Below, in pieces: positions 20,454-31,589 of a stretch of 64,000 nucleotides of DNA (positions are counted from its first letter, which is position 1; every line of letters begins with the position of its first letter). Made by a program: the position numbers and the translations under genes. Below the pieces are notes generated by a model, which saw only the letters and a list, made by a program, of their open reading frames with translations, was not told the DNA's origin and made no database searches. The stretch is from Oreohelix idahoensis (taxonomy: Eukaryota; Mollusca; Gastropoda; Stylommatophora; Oreohelicidae), in assembly GCA_024509875.1 (NCBI GenBank), contig JAMPIV010009922.1:101001-165000 (forward strand). The letters are read 5' to 3'.

Positions 20454-21987
20454 CTGAAGCACATTAAAAACGCACCACTATTATATATATACTGATGCCG
20501 AGAAGCTGGAAAAAAAGTGTGGGAATGGATTTTCCCCGTGTTTGTCATGAGGTAGAGAGCGAATGGCTGCTGGAATGGAAAGTGCATGATTCAACCCACG
20601 GGTTTGTGCACAGACTACGTGAAAACAATGAAAGTTACCCGTGCAACACGATTCCCAACAGCTATGACCCTGAAAGTGTGTACGCGATGTGGCAGTATAC
20701 TCGGTGTAAAAAGGCCGTTGAGACAAAACACCCAGTACATGTGCTTGAAATGCCACGACTATCTGAAAACGACCGCCAACGAGCCATTGGTATGTTGGAA
20801 ACCGGAATAAGCTCGCGGGCCATTGACAGAAGGATGAATTGCCACCACAGCACTTTTGTACGTCTCAATGAACGTTACGGAACCACTGGCAGTGCCCGAG
20901 ATAGACTTCGGAGTGGCCAACCACGAGTTACTACCCCTGCGCAAGATCGTCATATTGTGCTGAGTCACCTAAGGAATCGTTCTCTCCCGGCAAGTCAAAC
21001 AGCAAGAGCAATAGTGGGTAGACGTGGGCAAGTCTCTCGAATGACAGTCATATGACGACTCAGAGATACAGGCCTTACTGCAAGACGACCTTATGTTGGG
21101 CCAAACTTGACTCACAGACATCGTCAGCAGCGCCTGCAATGGGTAGAGCAACATGTCAAATGGACTAGACTGCAGTGGAATACTGTCCTATTCACAGACG
21201 AGAGCAGATTCAACATATCATTTGCTGATGGACGTATGCGGATTTGGCGACGGTGTGGAGAGCGCTTTGCAGATTGCTGTTTTCGTCAGCACAACCAATT
21301 TGGAGGTGGCAGTATTCACATTTGGGGAGGAATCAGTTTTTACCATCGCTTGCTTCTTCACGTCTTCCGTGGAAATGTTAATGCTGGGACATATCGAGAT
21401 GAGGTTCTGGATGCATTGGTTGCTCCTTCGTTCACAAATTATCCAGACTTGCAGCTTCTCCAGCAGGATAACGCACGTGCGCACACCGCATGCATTACGC
21501 AGCAATATCTACAGCAGCAGAACATTGTGACGATTGATTGGCCTGCCCTATCACCAGACATGTCCACTATAGAACATCTGTGGGACGAGCTTGGACGCAG
21601 AGTCTACAGGCAAGGTTCTCCAGCTAATCTGCAACAGCTCGAAGCTGCTCTTACACGTGAATGGGACTTGATTCCCTGGAATTTCCTTTAGAGACTTGTG
21701 CGTTCCATGCGGAGCCGCTGCCAAGCTTGTTTGCAAGCACACGGTGGACATACCAGATACTGAAGATAGTGTGAATGAATTTTTTTATTGGTTGCATTTT
21801 TGGTTTTCTCCCTTGCCTGCTCAGAATGCAATGAATTTCTTAACAATCAAATGTACAAATTAATGACCAGCATGGATTCATAGGAAAATGAATAAAAATT
21901 CCAAATATGTAAACTTGTAAACACTTATATTTACATTTCACACTCTGTTCCTGGATTATACAGGTGGTGCGTTTTAATGTGCTTTAG
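20454..21987 (+). mobile_element. Tc1-like DNA transposon inside LTR of Element 2
   Basis: A 1534-base element with terminal inverted repeats of about 24 bases (CTGAAGCACATTAAAAACG at the left; the right end is its near-perfect reverse complement). It is flanked by TA, the Tc1/mariner target. The other LTR shows the empty site. It encodes one transposase interrupted by two nonsense codons. The single clean insertion and good ends suggest it is younger than the LTR element. Confidence 0.95.
20750..21763 (+). pseudogene. Tc1-like transposase with two nonsense codons
   Basis: DD34E transposase that would cut and paste the element. The start is taken at ATG 20750 (MPRLSENDRQRAIGML), because upstream codons in the same phase lack family similarity. 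The N-terminal helix-turn-helix DNA-binding region is about the first 100 residues. The catalytic Asp residues lie in FTDESRF and LQQDNARAH. The Glu lies in TIEHLWDELGRRV, 34 residues after the second Asp. A TGA follows MTVI (21053-21055), probably CGA-to-TGA at a CpG. A TAG stands at 21689-21691, after which RLVRSMRSRCQ to GGHTRY matches the usual family end. Confidence 0.92.
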
Positions 21988-22101
21988 TATATATTAAAAA
22001 CCATCTCAAGCATCCAATGTGCAACATTAAAAGTGCTCACAACTGTAGCAGACGACATCGTTAAAACGAGTCGTAACACTAACCTTCTTTCTTCTCGGAG
22101 A

Positions 22102-23400
22102 ACTTCCGGATTTGGCACCTGGAATGTTCGAACATTAAACGAACAAGGGAAAGTGGCATAAGTAGCAGTAGAAATGTGGGAATATAAAATCGAGGTTCAG
22201 GGAATGTGTGAAACAAAGTAGAAGGGGGTAGACAGGAAGAAACTCATCACAGGTGAATTGGTGCTGTCCTCAGGACTTTGAAGACGAAAGTTCACACCAC
22301 AGTGAAGGGGTAGCTCTTATGTTATCTAAAGAAGCACAGAAAGCACTCATTGAATGGGAAGCTGTTGGACCTAGAATAATAACAGCCTCTTTTAAAACAG
22401 CTAAAAAGAAAATAAATGTAAATGTCATCCAATGTTATGCACCAACTAATGACAAAGAAGAGTCGGTGAAAGAAGCATTTTATACTAGACTACAGGAAAT
22501 TATGGATAAAGTAAAAAGAAGAGACATCACAATTTTGATGGGTGAAATGAATGCAAAGATAGGTACAGTCAATACCGGATTTGAAGAAGTCATGGGAAAA
22601 CATGGGCTAGGAACAATGAATGAAAATGGGGAACTATTCTCAAACTTCTGTGCTTCAAATCAACTGGCTATAGGAGGAAGCATGTTTCCACATAAGAGAA
22701 TACACAAGGCAACATGGATATCCCCAGACCATAGAACAGAAAATCAGATTGATCATATATGCATAAACAAGAAGTTTAGATCATCATTGCAGGATGTAAA
22801 GGTATATAGAGGAGCAGATGTGGCATCAGATCACCACCTTCTGATAGCCAAAGTAAAAATGAAACTCAAGAGATATGCAACAATGCAAAATTATAGACAA
22901 CAATTTAATGTAGGACATCTAAGAAATCAAGAAACAAGAGACAAATTTTCGGTCACAGTATCCAACAAATTCCAAGTGCTCCAACAGCTGGAAGATGTAG
23001 AGAATGTAGAAGACTATTGGCAGCAGGTCAAAACGGTATGGAATGAGACATGTGAAGAAATACTGGGGAAAAGGGAAAGACAACAAAAAGCATGGATAAC
23101 AACAGAAACCATCAATAAGATAAAAGACAGGAAATACAAGAAAGCAGATTTAAACACAAGCAAAACCAGAAGTTCCAAAGCCAAGGCTCAAGAAGTGTAC
23201 ACAGAAGCAAACAAAGAAGTTAAAAAGAAGTAAAAGAGACAAGAGGAAGTATATTGAGGAGTTGGCAAGAGAGGCAGAAAATGCTGCAGCCAAAGGAAAT
23301 ATAAGAGAACTGTATAGCAGCACAAAGAAGCTAACAGGGAAATACAAGCAAACAAGTTGCCTCATAAAAGACAAGAATGGGAAACTGCTCAGCAATATAC
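22102..23400 (+). pseudogene. Endonuclease domain and linker of LINE A ORF2
   Basis: The endonuclease nicks target DNA to prime reverse transcription. Visible motifs are TWNVRTLNEQGK at the start, VIQCYAPTND, LMGEMNAKIG, IDHICIN and the catalytic SDHHLLIAK. Early stops at 22159 (TAA), 22219 (TAG) and after LSSGL, with a small shift near 22280, break the N-terminal part. The stretch 22286-23230 is open. A further shift occurs near 23230 (KEVKKK), after which the linker resumes in another phase to 23400. Confidence 0.85.
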
Positions 23401-23410
23401 AAGAGCAAAT

Positions 23411-23719
23411 CTTCTTCTTCTTCCTCGTTCGTCCTGAAAAGGACGTTGGTTGCGTTGTGTCTGTTTACAGCAGAGCTGCGATATTTGCGCCTTTCGGCCG
23501 GCACATCCGACTTCAGCACAGCATTTTTTGGGACCGGGTTTGCCTTCCCTCTCCGATCCCTACTCTCTCAGCCAGACTGCAGTGATGCAGCCTGTTTCCA
23601 GGACCACCACATGGAGGTGGAGTAGGGTCTTGGTCAGCTCTGGTTCGCTGACCCTGACGCAAGCAGTCAAACTATGGGTTGCTGACTGCATTCTCTATTG
23701 CTGCGTCTTTGGGTCCCAC
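23411..23719 (-). mobile_element. 309-base short element with GAA tail inside LINE A
   Basis: Bounded by a perfect 10-base duplication AAGAGCAAAT (23401-23410 and 23720-23729). On the minus strand it ends GGACGAACGAGGAAGAAGAAG. It has no coding capacity that I trust. The tail resembles the 3' end of an I-type LINE at 43640-43660 (GGCGAACGAAGAAGAAG). It is either a SINE that borrows that tail or a severely 5'-truncated LINE end. Confidence 0.85.
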
Positions 23720-23729
23720 AAGAGCAAAT

Positions 23730-25353
23730 GAAGAGATGGACAGAATATTTTGGTGACCTTCTCGATAGACCAGCTCCACAAAACCCCCCAGACATCCAGC
23801 CAGCAGAAGAAGAGCTACAAATTAACGGTGAACGACCAATGAAGGAAGAAATAAAGAAAGCCATAAAGCTTCTAAGAGATGGAAAAGCGGCTGGACCTGA
23901 TGGCATTCCAGCAGAGGCCATAAAAGCAGATATCGACACGGCTAAAGAGATTTTATATAAATTACTTGGTAAAGTCTGGGGAAAGGAAGAGATACCAGCA
24001 GAATGGAAGGAAGGATATCTGGTTAAGTTGCCTAAGAAGGGAAATTTACAAGAGTGCACTAATTATAGAGGAATAATGTTACTATCAGTGCCAGGAAAAG
24101 TATTAAACAGGATTATCCTTGAGAGATTAAAAGAGTCCATAGACAAGAAACTGAGAGATGAACAAGCAGGTTTTCGACAAAACAGATCATGTACAGACCA
24201 GATAGCCACTTTGAGAGTAATAGTTGAACAAAGTCTGGAATGGAATTCACCACTATACATCGGATTTGTGGACTACGAAAAGGCATTTGACAGTGTAGAC
24301 AGAGAATCACTTTGGAATTGATGAGGCATTATGGAGTTCCCCTGAAGATCATTAATTTAATAAAGAAAAACATATGAAGATATGACATGCAGAGTTCTTC
24401 ACGAAGGACAGCTTACAGAACCGTTTGGGATAAGAACAGGAGTGCGACAGGGATGCCTCTTGTCTCAATTTCTTTTCTTACTAGCAATAGACTGGGTTAT
24501 GAGATCATCGACAACACACAACAGAAATGGAATCCAGTGGACTCTGACTAAGCAGTTGGATGATCTGGATTTTGCTGATGACTTAGCTCTTCTGTCCCAT
24601 AACCTTACTCAGATGCAGGACAAATTGAAAACACTCGATGAGAGGTCACAGCAATTGGGTCCGAAAATACACAGGGAAAAGTCAAAAATAATGAGAATAA
24701 ATGCAGGTAATGATGACAGGGTTGAACTTGAAGAAACACCAATACAAGATGTAGAATCATACACATATCTTGGCAGTAATGTAGACAAAGTTGGAGGGAC
24801 AGACAGCGATATCAAAATAAGAATACAAAAGGCAAGAGGAGCTTTCATTGCATTGGGAAATATATGGAGATCAAGAGAAATCGGATCCAACACGAAAATA
24901 AGAATCTTCAACTCAAATGTGAAGTCAGTCCTATTTTATGGCTCTGAGACATGGAGAACAACAAAGACAACAACCAAAAAGCTACAGACTTTCATAAATG
25001 GGTGCTTGCGTAGAATAGAGGGATTAAAATGGTATGACAAGGTTACCAACGTGGAACTGATGACATGAACTAGACAAGTGCCAGTGGAACAAGAGATGAG
25101 AAGAAATCGATGGCGATGGATAGGACACACACTGAGGAAACCTGTTGATAGCATTACAAGGCAGTCTTTGTTCTGGAACCCCCAGGGCAAGAGAGGCAGA
25201 GGTAGACCAAGAAGCACATGGAGAAGAGAGCTGGAAACAGAGGTGAAAATGATGAGGAGAACATGGAAAGAACTTGAGATGATGGCACGTGACAGGAGGA
25301 CTTGGCATGTGTTTGTTGAAGGCCTATGCTCCTTTGGGAGTGGAGGGTTATGA
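23730..25353 (+). pseudogene. Reverse transcriptase of LINE A ORF2
   Basis: RT motifs in order: DGKAAGPDGIPAEAIK, VKLPKKGN, NYRGIMLLS, DEQAGFRQNRSC, VDYEKAFDSVDR, GVRQGCLLS, LDFADDLALL (catalytic FADD), SYTYLGSNV, SVLFYGSETW. The C-terminal RWRWIGHTLRKP and RGRPRSTWRRE module follows. Damage: frame shifts near 24318 and 24370, and one in-phase TGA at 25066-25068 shortly before the C-terminal module. All core motifs survive, so decay is moderate. Confidence 0.9.
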
Positions 25354-25375
25354 ATGAAGTAAATGTTTTATAGGT

Positions 25376-26646
25376 GTTAAATACGTTTGTGGGTTATATC
25401 TCGTTCCAGACACAATAACCGGTTCATTTGTTGGGAAGTCAAAAAGCAACAAACCATCACGACCGAGCAGAAACCAACATCACCAAGTACTCTACGCAGT
25501 TACGCAGTCATAATGAGTATATTTACTGCAGCTGTGCTGCCATACACGTTATAGGGAGCTGGCTAAAGCTTGCTCAATGTAACACAGACGGGTAATCAGT
25601 CACATAGTGACTATACCCTTTAGTACCCACATCTCATCTGGCTCTAAAAGCCTAGCAGCCAAAGTCATGTATATAGAAGATATATATCTCAATTTGTCTG
25701 GGTCCCTCGCCAGACATTTTCACTCACCCGTCAGTAATCGACGGGAGAAGGGAAAGCCTGCTGAAGCCTATTTCTTTGACCCGGACACCCCGACGGACAC
25801 ACAGTTATTTCAGAAAGCCAGAATAGTAGACACAGTTTGATTAGACTTGGTGTTGGAGTTGTTCACCTTCTAGGAAACTCAACCTTCACTGTCAACTCGG
25901 CTCCAAAGATAATTCATTGTATTTGTCCCTCATGTGGAAGTGTTGTCCTGTCCTGTGTCACTACTTACGTTTATAGATAACCTGATTGATGTGTAACTAT
26001 TTTATCTTTTTATCTTGAACTGTTTGATCTTTTAATAAATTGATACAAAACATACTGTTTTCCCAATCTTTTATTTGACCTCTCTGTCTGTCTGATCAGG
26101 AAAATCGAAAAAGTCGGCGGCTATAACTAAAACAAACGTGGAGGTGAAAACCATGATCAAGGTTCTCTTTAGTAATTCGTTATCTAGGTCGTTGTATGTC
26201 ACTCAACCCTCACACCCTGTGATCCCGTCGGTCCTACCACTTCTGCACTACACTAAATTGGTAGTTTAATTTGGATTTCTTTGCATTTCTTTTCTGTTTT
26301 TTTTTTTATATTTACCCCACGCCCACATCTTTGCCATAGACATCATCGTTTCATATTTTTATTTCGAACATTTTTGTTTTGGGGGGTCAATCGGGGGGGG
26401 GGGGGGGATAATTTGAGATAAATTAAGCGCGGTATCTAAACTTTGTATTCGATAACTACCTTCACTACTTCCTTTAATTTATACTGTGCTCTTCACTTGT
26501 TCCCACCTCAGACAGCATTTGTGATTTTCGCTTCTTTGTTTACACATTCTTTCTTCAATTCATGTTATATCTGGACCTAATTGAACAACATTTGTGAGAT
26601 TTGACGCCGGTGGGGCAATATTGGCTTTAAGTCGTGATGGTCGATT
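25376..26646. other. Gene-free stretch with G15 run
   Basis: No credible gene. An AATAAA lies near 26034 in a region whose general look (TGTTAAATACG near 25374) could be an old LTR, but I found no second copy or duplication. A run of 15 G stands at 26393-26407, preceded by G6 at 26381-26386. Confidence 0.45.
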
Positions 26647-26658
26647 TTGTGTAGTGAT

Positions 26659-26909
26659 TTTTTTTTCTTAACCAGCGGCCCTTCGGCCCAATGACATGTC
26701 ATTGCGAGGCTGGTTTTGTGGACTTTCCTTCCAACCCGGTCCGGAGCTTCGTTCCTTCCCATCCACAGAGGGTTTATCTCAGGAGCCGTTCCGGTTATTC
26801 AGTCAAAATCCCGGTCGTTGACACTTCTTCAAATGCCCACGCCCGGGCTTGAACCTTGAACATCTGATCGCCAGCGCTGTGTGGTAACCATTACACCAGC
26901 GCTGCTCCC
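26659..26909 (-). mobile_element. tRNA-derived SINE with 12-base TSD
   Basis: Minus-strand head with an A box (TGGTGTAATGGTTA) and B box (GGTTCAAGCCC) of tRNA type, a body of about 170 bases and an A-rich end. TTGTGTAGTGAT is found at 26647-26658 and 26910-26921, marking the target duplication. The pol III boxes are degenerate only slightly. Confidence 0.92.
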
Positions 26910-26921
26910 TTGTGTAGTGAT

Positions 26922-27704
26922 ATCACATTTAATAGGAAGATAATGAAAGTGATAAGGAGTGCACGAATTAAAATGTAAAAAGCGGAGATGCTACATTGAG
27001 TTTGTTTTATCTCTAATACGGCTATTGTTACCTCCGATTTTCTGTCTGAGAAGAAATATAACGAACCTTGAGTTGGAGACATGATCAGCTCAACGATTGA
27101 CACAACTCAATTTGTTGACTGATAAGTTTGCATATGCCGTGCCCAAAAAGCACGGCAAATATTAATCTGGTGACAGATTAAAGACACGCATAACGAATAT
27201 GATTTTTGCACCACAAAACGAAAGCGATGTAATCGTCTCCAACCAGCTTTTGTTGTGATGGGTTATTACAAGAAAAAAAAATCTTGAAAATGATTATCCC
27301 TGATACTGATAGATCTATGAAGTGGTGAGTTGTAAACATGATGAAAATCAATGGAAGAGGCAAAACCTAAATAGTTTTGTAAGTCAGACATGAATTCGTA
27401 CATGACAGGTAGAGAGCATTAGTTTATTGTTTGTCTTGAAGAAGATACTACAAGGGTAGTGGGGGATATACCTCTACCAAAATACGCAAGTTGTTTGCTT
27501 TTGATTTGGCATTTGAGATGTTAAAATACAATATCTCTCATTTGACAACCTCCACGTAGCAATGTTGATGCACAAGCGCAGTATTGCTTAAAATCTACAA
27601 CATTTTAAGATTATGGAAAACGTCCAATGCATTTATATTGAACATGTTAACATTTACATACGCACTGGTTGAAAAGGTTAATATAATAAGTATATATATA
27701 TCAG
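26922..27704. other. AT-rich gene-free stretch
   Basis: No gene, tandem repeat or RNA feature that I can support. Confidence 0.45.
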
Positions 27705-28240
27705 TTCTATCATCATCAACTCCCTGCTCCATAAGGAACTTGAGACTACCTCTGCTTTTAGTTCTCTATGAGAAACCTGCATACAGCAGTCACCAGCCCT
27801 TGCAATGGTGGTTCATAAATCATCATTCTATATGCTGAGGTTGCCAGCCTCGTATGACTTGGACATCCACTAGCAATTTTCACATATTATTAACATAAAA
27901 TATAGAATTATAAAATGTACAACTTACCGCAAATATCTTTGGCAATATAAAGACTTCTGGATCAGAGAAATAGTCAAGGAACTTGATCAAGATGCCTCTT
28001 ACACGTGGTCCGGCTTATTACTTTACAATAAAATCCCACTATGACTTAGAGTTCAGGTTCCTAGGATTCCGGGCTTTCCGTATTAATAAAAGTAGAGTTT
28101 TCTTGGGGTGTAAATCCACATGATGCTCAAACACGTTGTCCGGTACTTTAAAGTGGAATCCTGATCCAATTCCTTACTCTGGCTTGTCTGACTGTCTTCT
28201 TGACGAGTTGAATTTCACAGTGCAGTAAACTCACAAGGCG
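27705..28240 (-). repeat. Dispersed repeat R, copy 1
   Basis: One of four copies of a repeat about 520-620 bases long in this window (also 34850-35365 minus, 38700-39150 plus, 61460-62075 plus). In its own direction it carries AAGAAGACAGTCAG near the start, a donor-like GGTAAGTTG in mid-element, a GAGGCTGGCAAC motif, and ends at GGAGCAGGGAGTTGATGATG. No coding frame is shared by all copies. The class is unknown. Confidence 0.7.
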
Positions 28241-29950
28241 CTAAATTATAAGGCAACATTCGACCCACAACCAGATTGCTACTATATGACAAGGCTCCAA
28301 AATGAAACGTTGTAATTTTACATCTCAAATGCCAAACCAATCATATGTAAGATGTGTATATTTTCCCTTCTCTCACGAAAAATTCCTGCGTAACCAAACG
28401 CAAAAATAAATGTTTTGTTTACAGTCACTATATATGGTATGGCAGCTTCCGTCTATTTTCGATCATGTTTACACTCATGACTATGTAATATATTACAGGT
28501 AATCTCTTTCAAGATATATACTTCTCCGGCAAGTCTGTCCAGAAAGGATTATCTCATTATCAATTAACTATTATCGATGATAATATAAACGTTTATCATC
28601 ATCCCATTGTTGTTTACTCACTAATCCGGTCCCTCCCCGTCACTGTCTGGTTTGGTAGGAAAAATGTGTTACACATTAGTAAACCACATTTCTCTCTACT
28701 GAGTCCAGGTGTCAATATGGGTTTAAACGAAAGTGATGGATTACCTTAATCAGCAAAAGATGGTCGCTGAAGTCCTGACATGATAAGAATTGAGGGAGGG
28801 GAGTGTAAATAATTAAGTACAGAAAATGTGACGTAGCGCAATAATGTCGGCATTGAATGCTAGGAAAAGAGAACGCCCAATTCTGTCACAGAAAGTCAAA
28901 ATGCAGTGAAAAGTAGAAACAAGAAGAAGATATTAACAAAAGCTGACAAGTTTATGCAGAAAATTTAATCTAAAATGAAAACAAAAGTCAAGAACTTTTA
29001 ATTTAAAAAGCAACTTTAGAACAATATGAATCAACCCATTATAAATTTGGAGAAAATGCAAACCTTCCCCGCAATATCGACAAACTTTTTACTTTTAACA
29101 GGTCGTGACGTCACCACCAGTATGCAGTTAAACATAGAGACATTCTACTAACAACTTTGCAACTTGACTGCATGTAATACCAAGGAAGGCGTGCTGTCAA
29201 GTATTGCACATGCTACATGGATCCTGTTAAATGCTAATAAATTAATACATGGGCCATTTAATGTCAATATTGTCACCATTAAATAATATCAACGCCAGCA
29301 AACCTTACTAACAATATTAACACACCGATCATTTGCCATTTTTAATTTTAGCTTATTGTAGCATCACGAACCCTGTCTAAAATACTGCCACATCTTTTGT
29401 GTTAAAGCAAGATTAATCTTCCCTAAAATATTGTCAGCCATCAGAAATGCTCATACAAATAAACCGTGCTAAATAATGATACCATATTTCACTAACACAA
29501 ACTTACTTGACTAATATTATTACGAATACTTCATATAGCTGTGTTACCCCGCTCATGCTAACATAAATAAATCTTATTAATAAATATTGCTGGGCTTCCA
29601 CTAATGTTAACGCAAATCAGTATTGCCACACAATTGCCACAACTTACTAATGTTAACATACGCAAAACAAATTTAAAACTGTCATATGTTATATCAATAA
29701 TGTTAACTCTAAAGTTAAAACAAGCTGACCTTGCCAAAAATTTACCAGACCTTCCAAACGTTATTGTTTCAAACTGGGTGAAGCCAGCTTCATCTCCAAA
29801 ACTGCTTACATAAACTATGGAATTAACTTAAGCAGCCGGAATATTATTTTAAAAACCTAGATTGTAACCCGCTACTATAGTATGTGACTCACGACCTTAT
29901 AAGGTGTTTTCCCTTGTACAAACAGGTCACGTAAATAGAATAAGGCGCAA
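28241..29950. repeat. AT-rich stretch with recurrent TAATGTTAAC motif
   Basis: No gene. From about 29220 to 29830 the sequence repeatedly returns to TAATGTTAAC-like words (29602, 29646, 29698 and others) with short CA- and GCC-containing links. This suggests a very degenerate tandem array. Similar words recur at 30750-30775. Confidence 0.35.
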
Positions 29951-30136
29951 ACCATGAGTGCATCAGCTGACTAACCTGCCCACTATGAGCGCATCAGCTG
30001 ACAAACTTGCCCACCAGGAGCGCATCATCTAAATAACTTGCCCACCATGAGCGCATCAGATGACTAACTCGCCAACCATGAGCGTATCACGTGATAAACT
30101 CGCCCATTGTGAGCATATCACGTGATAAACTCGGCT
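29951..30136. repeat. Minisatellite, 31-base unit, six copies
   Basis: Six consecutive 31-base units of the type ACCATGAGCGCATCAGCTGA followed by CTAACTCGCCC. Copies differ at several positions. The last two share CACGTGATAAACTCG, so the array is subfamily-structured. Confidence 0.9.
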
Positions 30137-30186
30137 ACATTGCGGATGATTAAGTCACACGCCAGTAATCGGTTCACACGATATTA

Positions 30187-30900
30187 TCAGTAAAGTCTGT
30201 TATGCTCATGAATGTTTTTGGATAGGATTGATGATGGGATGTCAGCTTTAGACTTAAAAGATGTCATTGACATCTGAGAGATGTTTAGAAATCTAGTTTC
30301 AAGGCGACCTGACGTGGACACAATGGAATCTAGGTTGTGTGCCATGGAGGACACAGAGGTCGTCTTCCTCAAGAAGCAGATAATATAAACAGTGAGAAAT
30401 TCCAGACAATGACAACTTGACACCATCTTCTCTCCAACGTTTGCGGCCTTCTTCGCCAAAAAAGAGGACAAATGGTTGGTATGTTAGAAAATCTTGCACT
30501 TCAGAGAGACCTGATATTATTGTCGAAGATTATTCACTTTCACGGAAGCATTAAAATATTTAAGTGTTTACTTTAAAGGTAATTTTGCGAGTTGCAACCA
30601 ATTATCTAGTATTCTATTGAAATAATAGATTCCGAAAATGAGATTTCCAGTTAACCAATGAATCTGCGCATTCGTTAATATGGTCCTTAGTGGGTTTTTT
30701 TTATAAATTTAAATGGAGAGCCAATACATTTTTTAAACCAGCTCTGCTAATGTTAACTCTTAATGTTAACAAATGTCAAATTAACTAGCACCAACACAAG
30801 CTGTATTTTAAGCTGATAATAATAAAGTGAAACAGAGTGGTAGGAAGAGTAAAAATTTAAAGTCATTAAAATGGACAGTCCTATCAGGATCTAGTCCTAT
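30187..30900. other. No supported gene
   Basis: Open frames exist on the minus strand (30187-30499), but two phases are open at once and neither has a recognisable domain, start or splice context. I see nothing firm here. Confidence 0.4.
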
Positions 30901-30901
30901 C

Positions 30902-31258
30902 TCAACTGTAATAGCCCCACATGACGGCTGAGATCAGTAACAATAAAATTGCGTGGATGTTGAGAGCTTTGCGGTGACCTGCTGATTCCTTAATGCTGGC
31001 CTGGTACTTGCTAGTCTCTCTTATCTCATTGTTGGAAACGATGTTGCCGGAAGCGTTCGAGTCAATGCAGCACAGAAGGCTGATCTCGCGAGGACATTCT
31101 CTCCCTGGTGCAGGATGTTCTTGTCTCCCCTCTTCCGACGAGGTCTCTTCTGAAGTGAAATCAACATTAATAATGACTACAGCACAACACCACCAGTCAC
31201 ATGATGGTTTAGTAGTGATTACACCACAACACCACAGGTTACATGACAAGAAAGTCAC
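30902..31258 (-). CDS. Possible terminal exon of a CD225/IFITM-like membrane protein
   Basis: A 118-codon minus-strand frame. Its last 60 residues run CCIDSNASGN, then a polar loop with SKYQASIKESAGHRKALNI, then a hydrophobic helix (HAILLLLISAVMWG) two residues from the stop. That loop-plus-helix layout recalls the second half of CD225 (dispanin/IFITM) domains. The expected first membrane helix and Cys/Pro pattern are not convincing. It might be one exon of a split gene, a decayed copy or a chance frame. The upstream part overlaps CA-rich repeats and may not be coding. Confidence 0.25.
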   Translation of the reverse strand: MTFLSCNLWCCGVITTKPSCDWWCCAVVIINVDFTSEETSSEEGRQEHPAPGRECPREISLLCCIDSNASGNIVSNNEIRETSKYQASIKESAGHRKALNIHAILLLLISAVMWGYYS

Positions 31259-31500
31259 AACTTCATAGGGACTATCACGACATCACAGGTCACATCACAC
31301 AGCCACAAGTAATACCACACTATCACAGGTCACATCAAAACATCATAACACCGAAGATAGCATCACATCAAAGGTAACATCGCAAATCGAGGGTAGCATT
31401 ATAACATCAGTGGAAACATCACATATTCAAAGTTTACATAACAATATCAAAGTTTACGTCACATAATGAGAATTATCATCGTTACATCACAGTTCATATC
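31140..31500. repeat. Irregular CATCACA/GGTCACAT-rich repeat
   Basis: Short words such as CATCACAGGTCACATC recur at irregular spacing for about 350 bases. No fixed period is visible. Confidence 0.6.
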
Positions 31501-31589
31501 ACAACATGTAAAGCAGCATTACACCGCTAGTATTATTCTCCATGACAAGATGCTTGGAGGGGGTGCAGATGTGTGTCAAATACTTCACA

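Larger units (their letters stand above)
10873..22078 (-). mobile_element. Element 2: non-autonomous GMR1-like LTR element lacking pol
   Basis: A minus-strand LTR element of about 11.2 kb including three later insertions. LTR ends read TGTTA...TAACA. Going along the minus strand: 5' LTR (22078-19422, interrupted), primer site, leader, Gag, protease, then two unfamiliar frames, non-coding DNA, a nested LINE, polypurine tract and 3' LTR. Gag and protease are clearly related to those of Element 1, including the C-X2-C-X13-C-G-H motif. No RT, RNase H or integrase is visible. LTR divergence is around 14 changes in 837 bases. Mobility, if any, would depend on a helper such as Element 1. Confidence 0.88.
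19422..22078 (-). repeat. 5' LTR of Element 2, interrupted twice
   Basis: LTR sequence occupies 19422-19998, 20263-20453 and 21988-22078. Compared with the uninterrupted copy at 10873-11709, the gaps are a truncated LINE fragment (19999-20262) and a Tc1-like transposon (20454-21987). Outside the gaps the copies differ at about 14 places. Confidence 0.92.
22079..25375 (+). mobile_element. LINE A main body: EN/RT non-LTR retrotransposon
   Basis: The 3' portion of the LINE split by Elements 1 and 2. It encodes an apurinic-type endonuclease followed by RT, with no RNase H seen. It ends about 20 bases after the final stop in GGTTATGAATGAAG. It contains a 309-base insertion in the linker between EN and RT. 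The clade looks RTE-like or a close EN/RT relative. I cannot place it more precisely by eye. Confidence 0.88.

Noticed and set aside
25374..26220. Possible solo LTR starting TGTTAAATACG with AATAAA near 26034
   Set aside because: No second copy, no matching CA end and no flanking duplication could be found, so it is left as unclassified.
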